64,000 nucleotides of DNA, from positions 19,268,684 to 19,332,683 of the forward strand of contig OY783198.1 in NCBI GenBank assembly GCA_963678675.1. Direction: 5' to 3'. Below, piece by piece: positions 44,923-57,212 of this stretch. The position numbers and the translations under genes are program-made. Source of the stretch: Xiphydria camelus (lineage: Eukaryota > Arthropoda > Insecta > Hymenoptera > Xiphydriidae). Positions within the stretch are counted from its first letter, which is position 1, and every line of letters starts with the position of its first letter. The notes under the pieces were generated by a model that did no database searches, was not told the origin of the DNA, and saw only the letters and a list, made by a program, of their open reading frames with translations.

Positions 44923-45272
44923 ACGAATTTCATTCGAACGAAAGTATTTCTTCTTTGACTCAGAAATTGTCAGTCGTGATAAACTTCCCCGCATACCCGC
45001 GCGAGCCTCTCGAAAGCTACAGCATATACGCGTTATAGCGGGAGGAAAAGGCGTACGAAAGGAAGCGAGTGTTTTGCCCGAGAGTGCTGTAAATTATTAG
45101 CGATAGCTATCGCCTCTTTGTCAAGCGGTGCCCCGTTTAAGGGTAACGTCCGATCGTTTAATTGCCACGTGCACAAAAGTGGAGTCCCTGAGAAGCCTCG
45201 TTGTTCGGCCGGGAAGTTCGTGCGTTTCTCGCGGAGGGGGTGTGGACGGAGAGAACAGGTAGACAATTCGAA

Positions 45273-45276
<4 letters not shown>

Positions 45277-45308
<32 letters not shown>
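45277..45308. repeat. (CT)n microsatellite
   Basis: Fifteen CT units. Confidence 0.95.
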
Positions 45309-45312
<4 letters not shown>

Positions 45313-46599
45313 CCTTCAACCTGCGATGCCCGTACGCCATTCGTCACCGCTTCGCCGTGCGAAACACGTATAAGTACCGTGTAGCACCGATACCACGCGA
45401 TACACGCGCGCGCCGGGCGGTACGTTTAACGCGGCTGCGGTTTTATCGCGCCGTACACGTGATTTTTATTCCTTCTCTCCCGCCGCGGTGTCGCTCGCAC
45501 CACCCCGCGCAGCCTGCCGCCGCGCTTCGACCGACCGAAAATGAAAATAAAGGGGGAAATATACGACATCGAGATAGCGCCAAGCGCGTGCGGATGCGTT
45601 ACCGCTCGGCGGATTCGACCGCGCGCGCCTCCGGCCGCGACTGAGGGGGAGAGAGAGAGACGGAAGGAACGGGACGCGGACGTACCGCATTACGCAAACG
45701 TATCACGCTATGTGGTCCAATGAAAACAAACAGACCCCGAGGCCTCGAAACCCCCCTGTGCCCCCAACCCTCGCGGAGGCGGCCGCCTGCATAAGTAATC
45801 GTATCACGGGCAACGAATTCTCGTGATTCCGATATTTCTACGCGTCCTCCCGTCGTGGTTCCTTCACTTTTTTTAGTCGCTCTATGGAAAACTCGAACTC
45901 TCCTTCGCCAATCTCCATTCTTTACCTTAAAATAAATGCGCTCTGGGGGTGTGCAAATTTAAATTATAGTCACGGATATGTTATATTATACACGCTCATT
46001 ATTCGCGTACTTAGGTACTCTCCGAATTTTTCAACATCATATTTTTTCTCGTCTTACTCACCCCCGTATATAGTTACGTATAGCGTAAAAGCTCCAAGGG
46101 TGTAGGTAACATCACTCTTCCAATCTGCTCGCGAGAAAAACCAACCTCGCAGCGTCAGGTAGCAGCCCGGCGCGTACATCTGTAGCTGCGTCGGGTCCAT
46201 GAGTAAGAGGGAGGGGAGCGGGACTTATGTCTTCTCCCGAAGGAAAAAAGGCGAAAGAAAAATTCCCTCTCCGTGTCAGGGGCGACAAGGAATTCGCGCG
46301 CGGCCGCGGATTTAGTGCGCGCGCCCGCGGTCAGTCGCGCGCGACCCTCTGGTTTCTTCCCCCCTCTTTCCGAGGATCCTCCCCGGGCAGAGGAGGAATC
46401 GTGCGGATATATCCCGGACGAAAAAAAATTCAGTTAAAAAGTAAGAAAGAACTCGCAATCGAAACGCGAACGAGAGCTCGCGGAGTTTTCTGGTTTAGGG
46501 GTTCGTTGTTGGGGGCTGAATTCGCCCGAGACTCGCGGGGGTGCGCGCGGGAGAGAGAAAGAGCGAGTCAGCCGAGGGCGCGCGGAGAGGGGCTCTGCG

Positions 46600-46640
46600 G
46601 GAGGAGGAGGTGGAGGAGGAGGAGGAGAGGAGAGAAGAGG
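46600..46640. repeat. (GGA)n triplet tract
   Basis: Imperfect GGAGGAGGTGGAGG repeat inside a purine-rich stretch. Confidence 0.85.
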
Positions 46641-47267
46641 ACAGGAGAAAGCGATCGATGCTCGCCCCTCCGGCCTCCACCCCTCTCGTAACCCTGGTCG
46701 CGCGGTGGAGCGGTGGTGGCGGCCGTCATGGCGGCGCATGCAAATCAGCATGGCGTCGAGACGCCCTCCCAACCCCCGATATACCTACCTACCCGCCGCG
46801 GACAAAACCAAACCATCGACCGACAGACGGACGGACCGACAAGCGCTTATACAACGAACCGAATATTTCTCGTGGACCCACTTTCGAATGGGGAGTTCGA
46901 CTCGGAGTTCTCGAAATTCCTTCCGGAGAATCTTTCTGATCCCTGATATGATATTTGAGGGATTGGGGTGGGGCTGTAATAATAGTATAGTTTAAGGATC
47001 GAATTATACGAATAATTCTCTAATGAATCAAATATTTTTGATAGTTAACTTTTAATCGAGTGATATGAAAGTTTTTTAAATTTCTTTGAGGTGCTTTTTC
47101 AGACCGTGAGAATGATTAATCCTAACGGTCTCAACGTAATATATATGTAACACAGCTTTTCAAGGTAAGATCCGAGGCGAGAGATTTAACGCTTCTATCG
47201 GAGCGAGATTTTCCAACTTTAATCGTAACGGGTAAGTTCCAAAGAATGCGGAAATTATTCCACTGTA

Positions 47268-47503
47268 CAGGAAAAAAAAATAAATCGTAGCATTTACAAA
47301 GTTTGTGGTAAGATTCAGGACAAGAGCAATTTTTATTGTTACGATGACTATAATTTTCGTAAAAATTATAGTAAAATTTGCAGAAGTTACAAGTGTTGCT
47401 GTAACATTTACTAAAGTTGTAGTTATCGCGACAATAAATCAGCCTTGTCCCGAAATTTACCCACAACCTTTGTGTAAATGCTACGATTTATTTTTTTTCC
47501 GTG
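47268..47503. mobile_element. MITE family C, copy 2
   Basis: TA-flanked, 236 bp. CAGGAAAAAAAAATAAATCG at the left, CGATTTATTTTTTTTCCGTG at the right. Arms contain GCATTTACAAAGTTTGTGG and its mirror. Confidence 0.85.
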
Positions 47504-49253
47504 TACCATAAAAATATTTACTTACGCTTGGACCGTTAGAGTTAAGCTCGCAAAAAATTACTACGCAAAAATGACGATCCGGTTGAAAAATAAGGCGACT
47601 CGAATATTTGTTGAAGACGACTTTTGAATGAATGAATTAGAAAATTATTGAAATTTCTTCGAGAAGTCCTCTCTCGACCTCTAATATCCGCCACTCGATC
47701 GAAGTCGACGGACGGATTGACGCCAACACGAGCCGAATATCTTCGAAGGACAATTCTCCCCGCTGAGTTATCGAAATTCCGCCCTTTGTCCGACAAAGCA
47801 TCGCGATGCGGTACGAGAAAGAGGAATTTCCGGGCTCCGTGTTTCCACGGGCGTATCTTCCCTTCGCGCGGTCCATCGGAGTTCGCGAACTCCCGCTTGG
47901 CCGGGAAAATCGTACTCCCCCGAGACGATCGCCGGGTTAATTGACGGTTCAAGGAGGCGCGGGATTACGTCCCGCGGGAAGGCGTGTAAATTACCGAGAA
48001 ATAAAAAGCGGCAAATGCTCGAGCACGCGGTCGCTTTTTCTGTAGTCCGAGTCGACGTGCGAGGCCTTGAATAAATAACGCTACCGTTCGACAGCACGGT
48101 TCGAAAGAACATTCCGTCGGACGACTATTTACGACGCCGTCTATCGCGCTATTGACTCGAACGTCTAATTGCGCGCGAGTATCGCTCGCGATTGGCGAGA
48201 CCGGATAGTCGCTTTCCAAGAAAATTCTCGATACGCGTGTTTTCGATTTTTCTTATAAAAGTAATCGATTCTCGACTCTATAAAATCGCGTACAAATTGT
48301 AAAAAGTTATTAGGAAAATCGGCAATTAACTCGTACGCATTCAACCGAGAAAAAACAAACAGGCCTGGAACCCCTCGCGGTACATTCCCCAAACTCCACC
48401 AATTCCGTCCAGAAATACACCGCGAATCCGTGCAGGGCAATCCGCACGGCAAATCCATACGCGTCCAATAATGAGTAGGTACCTATCGACGCGTTCCGAA
48501 CAGGGAGGGAAAAAATGCCAATTCGCCCGATCAATTACCGTTCCCCTTTCACTACCGGGAACGTTCCGTGGCGGCCGGCAGAGTGGATCGTAACGGATCG
48601 GACAGAAACAGTGGTGACTGCACGAAACAGCCAGACACGGTGTAAACCGCCCGCCAGTGCAGCGGGCGTTCGGCCTGGTCTATTTCGCAGTCCGATTGCC
48701 GCTGTCGCGCGGTGGCGTGCGTGGTTTCGTGTGCGTGCGGCTGCAACGAAGCGGTGTGCGCGCGGTTAGAGACAAGAGAGCGAGGAGGGAGACGGAGAAG
48801 GAGAGGAAGGCCGGCGAGAGAGCGAGGGAGACAGCGGTATCGCCGCGCGGCGCATTTGAATACGCGCGAATAAATGCATAATAATTAGGTCAGTTTTGCT
48901 AGTCAGCTGATTCGAGCCTACCGCTCCAGGGAAACGGAGGTTAGGCACCCGCGTTCGCGCAGCCCGTTTACTTCAACGAAAGTGCGACACGCGAATTCCT
49001 AACGGTTGCTCTTTACGCGTCGAATGTCGCACGGAATGCGCGCGTACGAATTCGCGCATGCAGGTATTCCGACGAATGCTCGCTCCCAGTGCCTCGCGCG
49101 TAATCGTTAATCTGGAGCTGAGGTATTCCATACGCGAGCGGAGATACTTATCGAGAGGCGGTGTTTGCGGCAGTGGTTTATGGAGCAAAAGCGATACAAG
49201 TAAAGGCGAAAAGGGATTTATCTGAATTATCTGCGTATTTTCGAGAGAAACTG
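47504..49253. other. No gene seen
   Basis: Unique DNA with several both-strand frames. GCCCGCCAGTGCAGCGGGC at 48,648-48,666 is a short GC-rich stem-loop. Confidence 0.45.
48850..48920. promoter_or_regulatory. AT-rich island with homeodomain-type words
   Basis: ATAAATGCATAATAATTAGG followed by CAGTTTTGCTAGTCAGCTGA sits between GC-rich flanks. TAATTAG and a CAGCTG E-box are 25 bp apart. A candidate conserved non-coding element. Confidence 0.25.
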
Positions 49254-49519
49254 CACTGCGAAAAATAACTTGGTCAATTCAACTGAAATCCTGGAGGTTA
49301 TGACGAAACCATTTGGTGAAATATGGATCTTCCATCTGTGTCCGGTTAAACTGAGCATTTTTTCTTGTTAGAATAACTAGACATTTAATCAGAATAAATA
49401 AACATATAATTAGAATAAATTAACACTTTGTTCAACTTACTAGTATTTTGGTTCGAATAACTAAACTCGTTTAACTAGATGCATTTTATCATTTTAGTCG
49501 AGTTTTTTTCCTTAATGTG
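49254..49519 (+). mobile_element. MITE family A, copy 9
   Basis: CACTGCGAAAAATAACTTGG at the left. The right end is eroded (GAGTTTTTTTCCTTAATGTG). AATAAATAAACATATAATTAG expands the repeated module. Confidence 0.8.
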
Positions 49520-50699
49520 GTCTCCTTTTGATTATTACATTTTGATTTACAAAATATTTTTACACCAGTGTGTGTTATAAATTGGAAAAAGTCGTATCCA
49601 AGCCGTTATACAGCTATTCCTCTTCGCTTCGGCATCCTTTCGTGCGTCTGTCGAACGAATTCAAGGTCGCCCCGAGACACCCTGTAGAGTGGCGAACGTT
49701 CGCGCGGCAGAGCAGTGCAGGAGCGGCGTCGGGGAAAGCGGAATCGCACGCAGAAAGCAGAGTTTGAGTTGAATTTGAGTCGTGACTCGCGAGGCGAGGC
49801 ACGTAGCCCCGGTCTGCGCAACCCGCATAGCAAACGCCCCTCTAGCTTCCAGCCGACAGGCTGTAGCCCGCGGTCTAACCCCTCCGTACAGCCGCCGAGC
49901 GGGGCTCATGGTTTTATGCAGACACTGACCTTCGTCTCAAACCCCGCCACCCGCAACCCGGCGGACGGGTAAAGTTTGAAATTCGGGTGCAAGGCCACCG
50001 GAGACGTTGTGCTGGAAGATCCTTGGTAGCCGGGGTTACGTTACCGATCTTATAAGGGTGCTTTATTTATGCTTATGCAAATATTGACACTCTAAAAATT
50101 GATATTATAATTACCCTTATAGTGCATTTCAAAGTAATATACATAGAGCACGATTGTGAAATGCATCGAAAAAAAGTAGATTTCACATCAACAAAGATTT
50201 TGTAGGATGTATGTAGGATCGAGAATATAAAGCATTGAATGATTATGTTACTAAGAATTATCCGACATACTACGAAGAAAATAAATAGAGCAGTTATATC
50301 CCGGTGTCGATAGTATAATTACACCGTCGGCCAAATATAGGAACTAACATCCATTTCTTTTCAATATAACACGAGTTTATATATAGATATAATTGTCGTA
50401 CTACGAAGTGAATGGAAATTCTCTCGCGTATATAATGCCTCGACGGAATTCCTTTTATCTCGTATTACCGGTCTCTCGTTGACATTCTTTTCTCAGCTAT
50501 TGCCATTTGCTGCGATTAGATTTTCCTTTATGGCGAAACGATTGGATCGGTTGATCCTAAGAATAATTTCTTACCGCAAGAATGTCATTTCCTATTCTGA
50601 GAATGTGAATTGATTATTATCAGTGCAATGAAAACTTGCATATTTCTTCTAATACCAGCGATACAAATGCATTACAATGTGCACGCGCATTTAATTCTA
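49520..50699. other. No gene seen
   Basis: GC-rich 49,620-49,970, then AT-rich. TTTCAAAGTAATATAC and TATCGACACC words are not organised. No element ends found. Confidence 0.45.
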
Positions 50700-51113
50700 C
50701 ATACTAAGAAAAACAAACTTTTGATTTAATTAAATTTTACAAATCACAATTTCTTGGACGGCCAACTAATAAATATAGAATTATCTCAACACAAATATGT
50801 AGTTAGAGCAAATGAAATCTAGTTAAAGTACCCAACTATTTGTTCAAATAATTGTATAATAATTAGTTGCTTACCTGTAACCTCAAAGTTTGGGTACAAA
50901 CTTTTGTCGAAGCAAACCAACTCAAGTTAATTTAACAAAGCAGCAAAGTTCAATTGACTGACATCTACCAATAAGACGATTTTTATTGAATAAAACCAAA
51001 CAATTTAGTTACTTCAACTACATACACTTCAACCAAACACATAGTGATTAATTCGATGAAATTTAACCTTCAACCGACAAATGGTTGGAACAACTACATT
51101 TTTTTTCTCAGTG
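50700..51113. mobile_element. Long CACTGAG-type element, about 414 bp
   Basis: The right end TACATTTTTTTTCTCAGTG is typical. The left end is weaker (ACTAAGAAAAACAAACTTT). The inner arms include AACTACATACACTTC and CAACCAAACAC against TTGGTT/AGTTG words. It is the longest of the CTCAGTG-ended elements without a nested insert. Confidence 0.55.
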
Positions 51114-52105
51114 CAGCTAACCACTCTGCGCAAATATCGCCATCCTCCATGACCGTCCCTCGGTCCCGTTCAAACCCGGATCCCTCTTTCGCTCATTTCC
51201 CCTCCCAGCGCCGAAGTGCGCGCGGACGTCTCAACTTTGAAACTCGATTTGGCGACGCTCTATCAGGTGCAACTACCTAATAGCCATCCGGAGTCGCGGC
51301 ATCGCTCGCGCGCGCGTCGCCGGTGAGTTCCAAAGGACCTGGTTTTCGAGAGTGAGAAAGCGGCGCGAGGGAGGAGTAACTCCCCCGGGGTCGAACCTGT
51401 TCGACCTCGCGCGAAGAGCTCGCGTGGCCGCCGCGGCCGCGCGCGCTTAGAGTCCAAAGCCCAGACGCGTAAGGAACGCATTGACGTGTGTCCGAACGAG
51501 GGGTAGGGGGTGTTTACCACGAGCGGTAGCGGACAGCGCGGAACATTAGCACACAATCGAACGGACGAGCGGACGAGTACCAATGCGAGTGCGCCATGCG
51601 GTGGTGGTGCGGAGAGAGAAAACCAGGGTCAGAGGTCGGACCGCCAACTTGGTCCCCATTGTATCGTCGGCCGTTCTCAGAGGTCCGCTCGCCCTCCATT
51701 GTTCCGCGGCTTCCACGCTTACGAATCAGTTTACTCGCGATGCGACCGCGCACGCGCGCTCTATCTCCTTTCTCGTATTTATTATTGTTCCACGCTGACT
51801 AAGTGCATTCTGGCAGGCGTAGGAAGGCACGGGCGAGGAGGTAACCCCGCGTAGGTGTACGAGGCGACGAGGGAGGAGTCTGAGGGGAGAGGCTTCGATG
51901 CGTCGTTATATCGCATCTGTAGAAATTTAGTCTTGCGAAAGTAGGGACACATTAAGCTCGTGTTAATGTTATTCTCTAAATCGGAATCAGTAAAAATATA
52001 ACTGAAAATTAGTTGGTATATACAGGACGCCGAAATCCAGTAACCTTATATCCACTGGATTTCAGTGACTTTTCACTGATTTTCAGTGATGTTCACAGAT
52101 TCAAA
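51114..52105. other. No gene seen
   Basis: CpG-rich to 51,900. At 52,040-52,100 the word TTTCAGTGA or its mirror recurs four times within 60 bp, directly before a family G insertion. Confidence 0.5.
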
Positions 52106-52262
52106 CACTGAAAAAAGTATTTAGCTAATCCAGCTATATTTCTGGCTGCCTCAGACACAACTAGAAAAATATTGCTAGCGTAGCAAGAATTCTTGCTATG
52201 GCGAAGAAAATTATCACTGCAATTACTATAATTTTCTAGTTGTGGCCAAATTTTTTTGAGTG
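52106..52262. mobile_element. MITE family G, copy 2
   Basis: 157 bp, matching copy 1 except at 6 bases. The left flank is AA and the right flank AA, so the TA duplication has been lost or was never exact here. Confidence 0.85.
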
Positions 52263-52871
52263 AAGTCAAAGAGTATCCTACGTTGAGAATTGGAGAAAAC
52301 GTCTTCTTTTATTTCCCGAAGAAACCGACTGTGCCATCGTCGCTCTTTAACGAACCCTTCTCTCCCATCCCCCGACGTTTTTTCATCGTATACCGAGCAG
52401 ACACGCTCGGAACATAACGTGGCCATCACGTGAATGGCCGACCGGAAGCTGCGGACCCTCGCGAAGACGCGACCGCGCCACGGAGACGTGACGAGTCTCT
52501 TACGATCGGCGGCTCGCACACGCGTCTCTCCTCCCGGCGCAGCTCCTGTACACCCCGAGAGGCGAGCGGACAAGAAACCGAATACCGCGAATCGATCGCT
52601 TTGTCTCGATCGTCGGATCCACAACGACCGGCCGCTCCACCGTTACCATTCCGAAGCCACGATGGAACTCGCGACGGGGACGATTCACGGGGGCTCGGGC
52701 CTTTTTTACCGGGTTAACCAACCTCTCTCCGCGCGCTACCGGTCGCCGCGTATACTCGCGCATCGGCTCGACGAGGGATATTTGGTGGTAATCGTCGCGC
52801 TGGCGAAAATCGAATGGGGAATCGCCGATTTAGTCTCAATTCTACGGGATATAAATATGTAGGTGTGTATA
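52263..52871. other. No gene seen
   Basis: Frames on both strands at 52,226-52,862. Arg-rich and without domains. CATCACGTGAATGG at 52,426 holds an E-box. Confidence 0.5.
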
Positions 52872-53107
52872 GGCCGGAAAAAAATCCTATTCGATTTAAC
52901 CAAAATCCTGGAGACCATAACCAAACCGTTTGGTGAAATATAGATCCTCCATCTGTGTGTGTGTTTGGTTAAAACTGAGCACTCTCTCTTGTTGGTTAGA
53001 ATAACTTGATATTTGGTTCAACTGAGCAGTTTTTTTTGTTAAGATAACTAAAGACGTTTAACTTGATGCGTTTTATTGTCATTTTAATACGGTTATTTTT
53101 CTCAGTG
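52872..53107 (+). mobile_element. MITE family A, copy 10
   Basis: Left end eroded (GGAAAAAAATCCTATTCG), right CGGTTATTTTTCTCAGTG before TA. GTGTGTGTGT expansion after CTCCATCT is unique to this copy. Copy 11 begins 4 bp away in the opposite orientation. Confidence 0.8.
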
Positions 53108-53111
53108 TATA

Positions 53112-53591
53112 TTGACCAAATGAAAAAATTGCGTCTGGTTAAACGAGCTTAGCTATTCTAACCAAAATACTGGTAAGTTTAATCAGATATTTCATTATTC
53201 TACCTACACGGAACAAAATTAATCGTGGCATTTACAAATTTTGTGGTAAATTTCAAGACAAGACCAATTTATTGTTACGATAATTACAATTTTAATGAAA
53301 CTTACAGCAACGCTTGCGACTTCTACAAGGTTTGCTATAATTTTTACTAAAATTGTTATTATCGTATCAACAAATTGGCCTTGCCCCGAAATTTACCACA
53401 AACTTTGTAAATACTGCAATTTATTTTATTCCGTGTACATTTTTAGTTATTCTAACTACATGTCTAGTCATTCTAACCAGAAAATGATAAGTTCAACCAC
53501 ATATATATAAATGGAGGATCCATATTTCACCAAACGGTTTGGTTATGGTCTCCAGGATTTTGGTGAAATTGACCAGGTTTTTTTCTCAGCG
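53112..53591 (-). mobile_element. MITE family A, copy 11, interrupted by family C
   Basis: Left end missing beyond TGACCAAATGAAAAAATTGCG, right CAGGTTTTTTTCTCAGCG. The 219 bp family C element splits it at a TA inside CATTATTCTACC|TA. Confidence 0.85.
53217..53435. mobile_element. MITE family C, copy 1, nested in family A
   Basis: 219 bp flanked by TA duplicates (53215-53216, 53436-53437). CACGGAACAAAATTAATCG at the left and TTTATTTTATTCCGTG at the right. Family C was therefore mobile after family A had settled. Confidence 0.9.
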
Positions 53592-54257
53592 TATAGGTAC
53601 CGCTGAAATCTGACGACTCCCCCGATAGATCTCGTCTACCACGTGATCCCTCGTGTCCGCGTACGAGTCGAAACAACGTTTCGCGATAACGAAACGCGCA
53701 GCCCGCGTTTGATTCGGACGTACGGCGGCGGGTCCGCGACGGAAGGGGGTGTCGCGACCACCCTCGGTTTCGCGAGCTTTTTGCCGCTCGTTAATTGGCC
53801 CCGCTATAAAACGCGAACGCGGCGGACTCGGGGGCCAAGCCAAGCGAGAGAACCGGGGGCCACACATACCACATAGCCGCACCACCCACCGTACGAGCGG
53901 AGAGGCGAACGAAATAAACTCCGATGCGCCGCGCGCGCCTCTTCGTCCCCGCAAAAACTCGTCTCCGCACGGCGCGCATCAATCGTCCGCCCCGTGCGCT
54001 CCGCGCGTACGTGGCGATCGTCAGTGGCTGTCGAACGCGATCGACACGGGCCATCGGTTCGATCGGCGCTGCCGCCGATCGAGGATGAGAATCGCTGCGC
54101 TCGCCGTCGACCGTAGGCGTGTACGCACATCGGGAGACATACCAACAATGAGTGTCACTCGAGTTTCGAGTCGCGACTCTCGACGAAGAAACCCGCGAGC
54201 AGTTGTCGTCCGTGGGTTTCGGTTAATTTTCGCCGCGATGATGCGAGTGCGTTTCTT
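53592..54257. other. No gene seen; TATA-like site at 53,805
   Basis: CpG-rich. TTAATTGG at 53,791 and TATAAAACG at 53,805 together resemble a CCAAT/TATA pair, with GC-rich DNA downstream. Frames are open on both strands and carry no domain. Confidence 0.4.
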
Positions 54258-54503
54258 CACTGAGAGAAAGAATTAGTTGGATCTGGTTGCGGGGTCGCAC
54301 AAGTAATTATTTATTTAAATCAATGATGTTTGTTAACACGTCCATTTCATATCTCTTCCTTACAACCTCGTGAAATAGTATGCGATTGTGAGGAAAAGAT
54401 ATGTAATTAATATGAAAAAATATCAAATTGATGTAAATAAACAATATTACTTGCGCAACCCCGCAAGTAATTTTTAGCAGTTTCAACTAATTCTTTCTTT
54501 CTG
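54258..54503. mobile_element. MITE family J, copy 2
   Basis: CACTGAGAGAAAGAATTAGTTG at the left and CTAATTCTTTCTTTCTG at the right. The centre has ATCTCTTCCTTACAACC mirrored by TGTGAGGAAAAGATAT. It carries GGGGTCGCACAAGTAAT and GCGCAACCCCGCAAGTAAT. Confidence 0.85.
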
Positions 54504-54601
54504 TTTTTCGAGGTTTGGGAAATATGCCAGGGAGAAGGAAAAAAGTGTAAGTATAGAGGAATTTTCTTTTCTAAAGGTTAGAGATTTTTTCTTTGAGTAT
54601 A

Positions 54602-54714
54602 CACGGAGAAAAATAACTTGGTCAATCTGATCAAAATCCTGGCGATATGATGCCAAGACCGTTTGATTAATTGTGGATCCTCCATCCGTTTGGTTATAAT
54701 TATTATCCTCGGTG
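54602..54714 (+). mobile_element. MITE family A, copy 12 (internally deleted)
   Basis: Both ends remain (CACGGAGAAAAATAACTTGG and TTATCCTCGGTG), but only 113 bp. Everything after CTCCATCCGTTTGGTT up to the right end is gone. Confidence 0.8.
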
Positions 54715-55696
54715 TAGAAAAGTAAAGAAGAAGAGGGAGGGAAAATGGAAAATCGGATAAAAGTCGCAATTTCGTTGCCGGTAAAGCGAGAAGCTCCTCA
54801 AAGGGCGAATCATTGACAAAAATGCGATATCGAGATATCGGCCCATGTAGCTGGCACCGCGTGCCAATAAATAGTGGCTTTTTTTTCAGAGAAACTTTAA
54901 AGATTTATAATCGCGATATAGCAACAGAATTTTACAAGACGAAATTTATGTCCTTCCCAGATTCCATTTAATGTTTGGCCAGTTTCACGGAAATCGGAAA
55001 AATGACAAAGAAACGGGAGTATTTTCTTTTGCGCGACGTCAAATCGGTTTCTTTTCCACGCGCGGAAAATGACAGAGAGAGGAAGAAGACTCGTGTTGGA
55101 GGAATCGCTGGGCGAGGATGCGCGAAGCGAATAGCCGATATTCGATATCGGTACCAACAGCCCGTCGCGCGCGCACGAAGCGAGTGGCTGTCTAAATACA
55201 CTTTAAAGATTTGAAAACGTAATGGCGCCGGGCTTTGGCTAGATTTGCATGTCACGGGCACGCATCATATATCTGGATTTAGCACACACTCCGCACTCTC
55301 CGCCCCGGCTGGTTCCTCTCCCGCGGAGGGTCGGTAACGCGCGCACGGAGGGGTGCGCGCCGCGGCACCCCTTCCGTCGGATCAACGAAGATCCTTCGTC
55401 GACGACGCGAGAGGCAGCGGATATATGCGGGGACATTAACACCGTAGGATTACTCGATGAACTTGCTCGAGATTTACGGAGCGCGAGCGACGCGACGCCC
55501 CGCTGAGACGTTGATGTGTAGGCGTGTCCGCGATTTCTTCGATGCGAGTGAACCCTCGGCTCGAGAGAATTTCGCTTTTTTTGAAACTGAACATTGTTTT
55601 TCTAAGCATATACCTACCGCGAATTAGAATTACTTTGATACTTTGAAATAACTTTCGCATTTTGCGAGGAAAATCGTTTAAAATTCCAGCAAATTT
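54715..55696. other. No gene seen
   Basis: Mixed composition. The frame at 55,249-55,506 is CpG-driven. No element ends. Confidence 0.5.
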
Positions 55697-55921
55697 TACT
55701 GCGGGGTCGCACACAAGTAATTATTTATTTATATACGTGAAATCTTTCAGTACGTCAATTTGATATCTCCTCCCTACTTATAATCATGTGGAATAGTATG
55801 TGAGATTGCAAGGAAGAAATAACAAATTGATATGGAAAACGCTCTAATTAATGTAAATATAAGCAATTACTTGCGATCCCGCAAGTAATTATTAGTAGAT
55901 CCAACTAATTCTTTTTCTCTG
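55697..55921. mobile_element. MITE family J, copy 3 (left-truncated)
   Basis: Starts at CTGCGGGGTCGCACACAAGT without the terminal CACTGAG. The right end AACTAATTCTTTTTCTCTG adjoins TA. GGGATCGCAAG/ACTTGCGATCCCG words mark the arms. Confidence 0.8.
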
Positions 55922-56693
55922 TATACTGTACCGTACAGTAAAAACACCTGAAAACCCTCATGTATACCCCATTGATTGTAAATATAGTAAAATTTACTGG
56001 GATCAGTCTTTCCGCGTATATGTTTCTTCGCAGGACTGCAAGATCTTTTTTAAAAAAATGCGCCAAAGTAACCCCGGCTTACGATAATCGATTCGCAACC
56101 GATTCTCAGTCTCCGCGGCACCGGCCGAAATTTTCATCGCGCGTACTTCCTCTCCCTCTCCCGCCTCCTCCAACCGCGAAGGTTGAGAGGGCGCGAGTCC
56201 GCCCAATCGTCGTAGTGGCCGCGGCGAGGCACGCACGCGTGCACGCGTCCACGTATATAATGGGGGTGTATAATACGGGCGCGGAAGACAATGGGGGCAT
56301 TGTGCAGGTAGATACGTATAGAGCGTACGGGGCGAGCGTCGTTTGGGCATATTGACAGACTAATGATCGCGCGGAACAAAGGCCGGACCGTCACGTGGTC
56401 ACGTGGTCACGTGATGGACCGTTTCCGGCGAGCGTGGCTCTACGCGAGCCGCGCGCGGCTCTCGGCATTCAACCCCGACGATCGAGCGACAGACGACGCG
56501 CATCGATCAACCGGAAAGCGGTCCACCGCGCGCCACCGTCATCGCCCCTCTTTATTCGTCGCTGCAAAACTATCCGCGCGGCGAGATGAACGCGAGCGCG
56601 TCTCGGTGCATCTGCGAAACTAGTGCATGAGCGTTGGGTATTACGATTGTTCGTATATCAATTCGGAGGAGAATGTAAATTTTCATAGACTTG
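55922..56693. other. No gene seen; contains E-box array
   Basis: CpG-rich. The plus frame at 55,960-56,355 and two minus frames overlap. Only the CACGTG array at 56,391 stands out. Confidence 0.5.
56391..56414. promoter_or_regulatory. Three CACGTG E-boxes at 8 bp period
   Basis: TCACGTGG repeats three times, placing perfect CACGTG palindromes at 56,392, 56,400 and 56,408. CACGTG is bound by bHLH factors such as Myc/Max, USF and CLOCK/CYCLE. The 8 bp spacing puts neighbouring sites on different faces of the helix. Confidence 0.6.
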
Positions 56694-57212
56694 CACTGAG
56701 AAAAATAATCCGGTCAATTTAACCAAAATTCTTGAAGACTATAACCCAACCGTTTGGTGATCTATTTGAAATTACGATGTCAGCATCTTTTGGCCGGACC
56801 GTACTGACAATATGAAACATTCTATATAACCTCTCGATAACTGTTATATGAACATATTTTTCCCTAGATGGCAACGTCGTAAAATTGTATGGTAGCACGT
56901 CTAAAAGAAAAATATGTCTGCAACAGTTATTCAGAGAAGTTATGTAGAATGTTTCATATTATCGGTATGATTCAGTCATGAGATGTCAGATGATTCAGTC
57001 ATTCCATCGTAAATCCAAATGGAATATTTTCTCCGTGTTTGGTTAAACTAACTATTTTCTTGTTAGAATAACTAGATATGTAGTTATAATAACCAAATAT
57101 TTAGTTAGAATAACTAGATATTTAGTACAACTTACTAGTATTTCGGTTAGACTAACTAAACTTGTTTAACCAGTTGTGTTTTTTTATTTTAACCTAGTTA
57201 TTTTTCTCATTG
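56694..57212 (+). mobile_element. MITE family A, copy 13, interrupted
   Basis: CACTGAGAAAAATAATCCGG at the left, AGTTATTTTTCTCATTG at the right. A 257 bp palindromic element sits after CCGTTTGGTGA. Confidence 0.85.
56764..57020. mobile_element. Palindromic element nested in family A
   Basis: Ends ATTTGAAATTACGATG and CATCGTAAATCCAAAT. Inner arms include TATGAAACATTCTATATAAC and GTTATGTAGAATGTTTCATA, as well as AACTGTTATA against AACAGTTATT. The ends differ from the CACTGAG group. Not seen elsewhere in the window. Confidence 0.75.

Larger units (their letters stand above)
44923..47267. other. No gene seen
   Basis: CpG-rich, with several both-strand frames. ATGGCGGCGCATGCAAATC at 46,728-46,746 joins a YY1-type core with an octamer ATGCAAAT (POU). 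At 47,087-47,170 a TTTTTCAG acceptor and AAG|GTAAGA donor bound 64 bp, but every frame contains a stop. Confidence 0.4.

Noticed and set aside
47102..47165. Exon-like 64 bp between TTTTTCAG and AAG|GTAAGA
   Set aside because: All three frames contain stops, so it cannot be an internal coding exon. No evidence for an untranslated exon.
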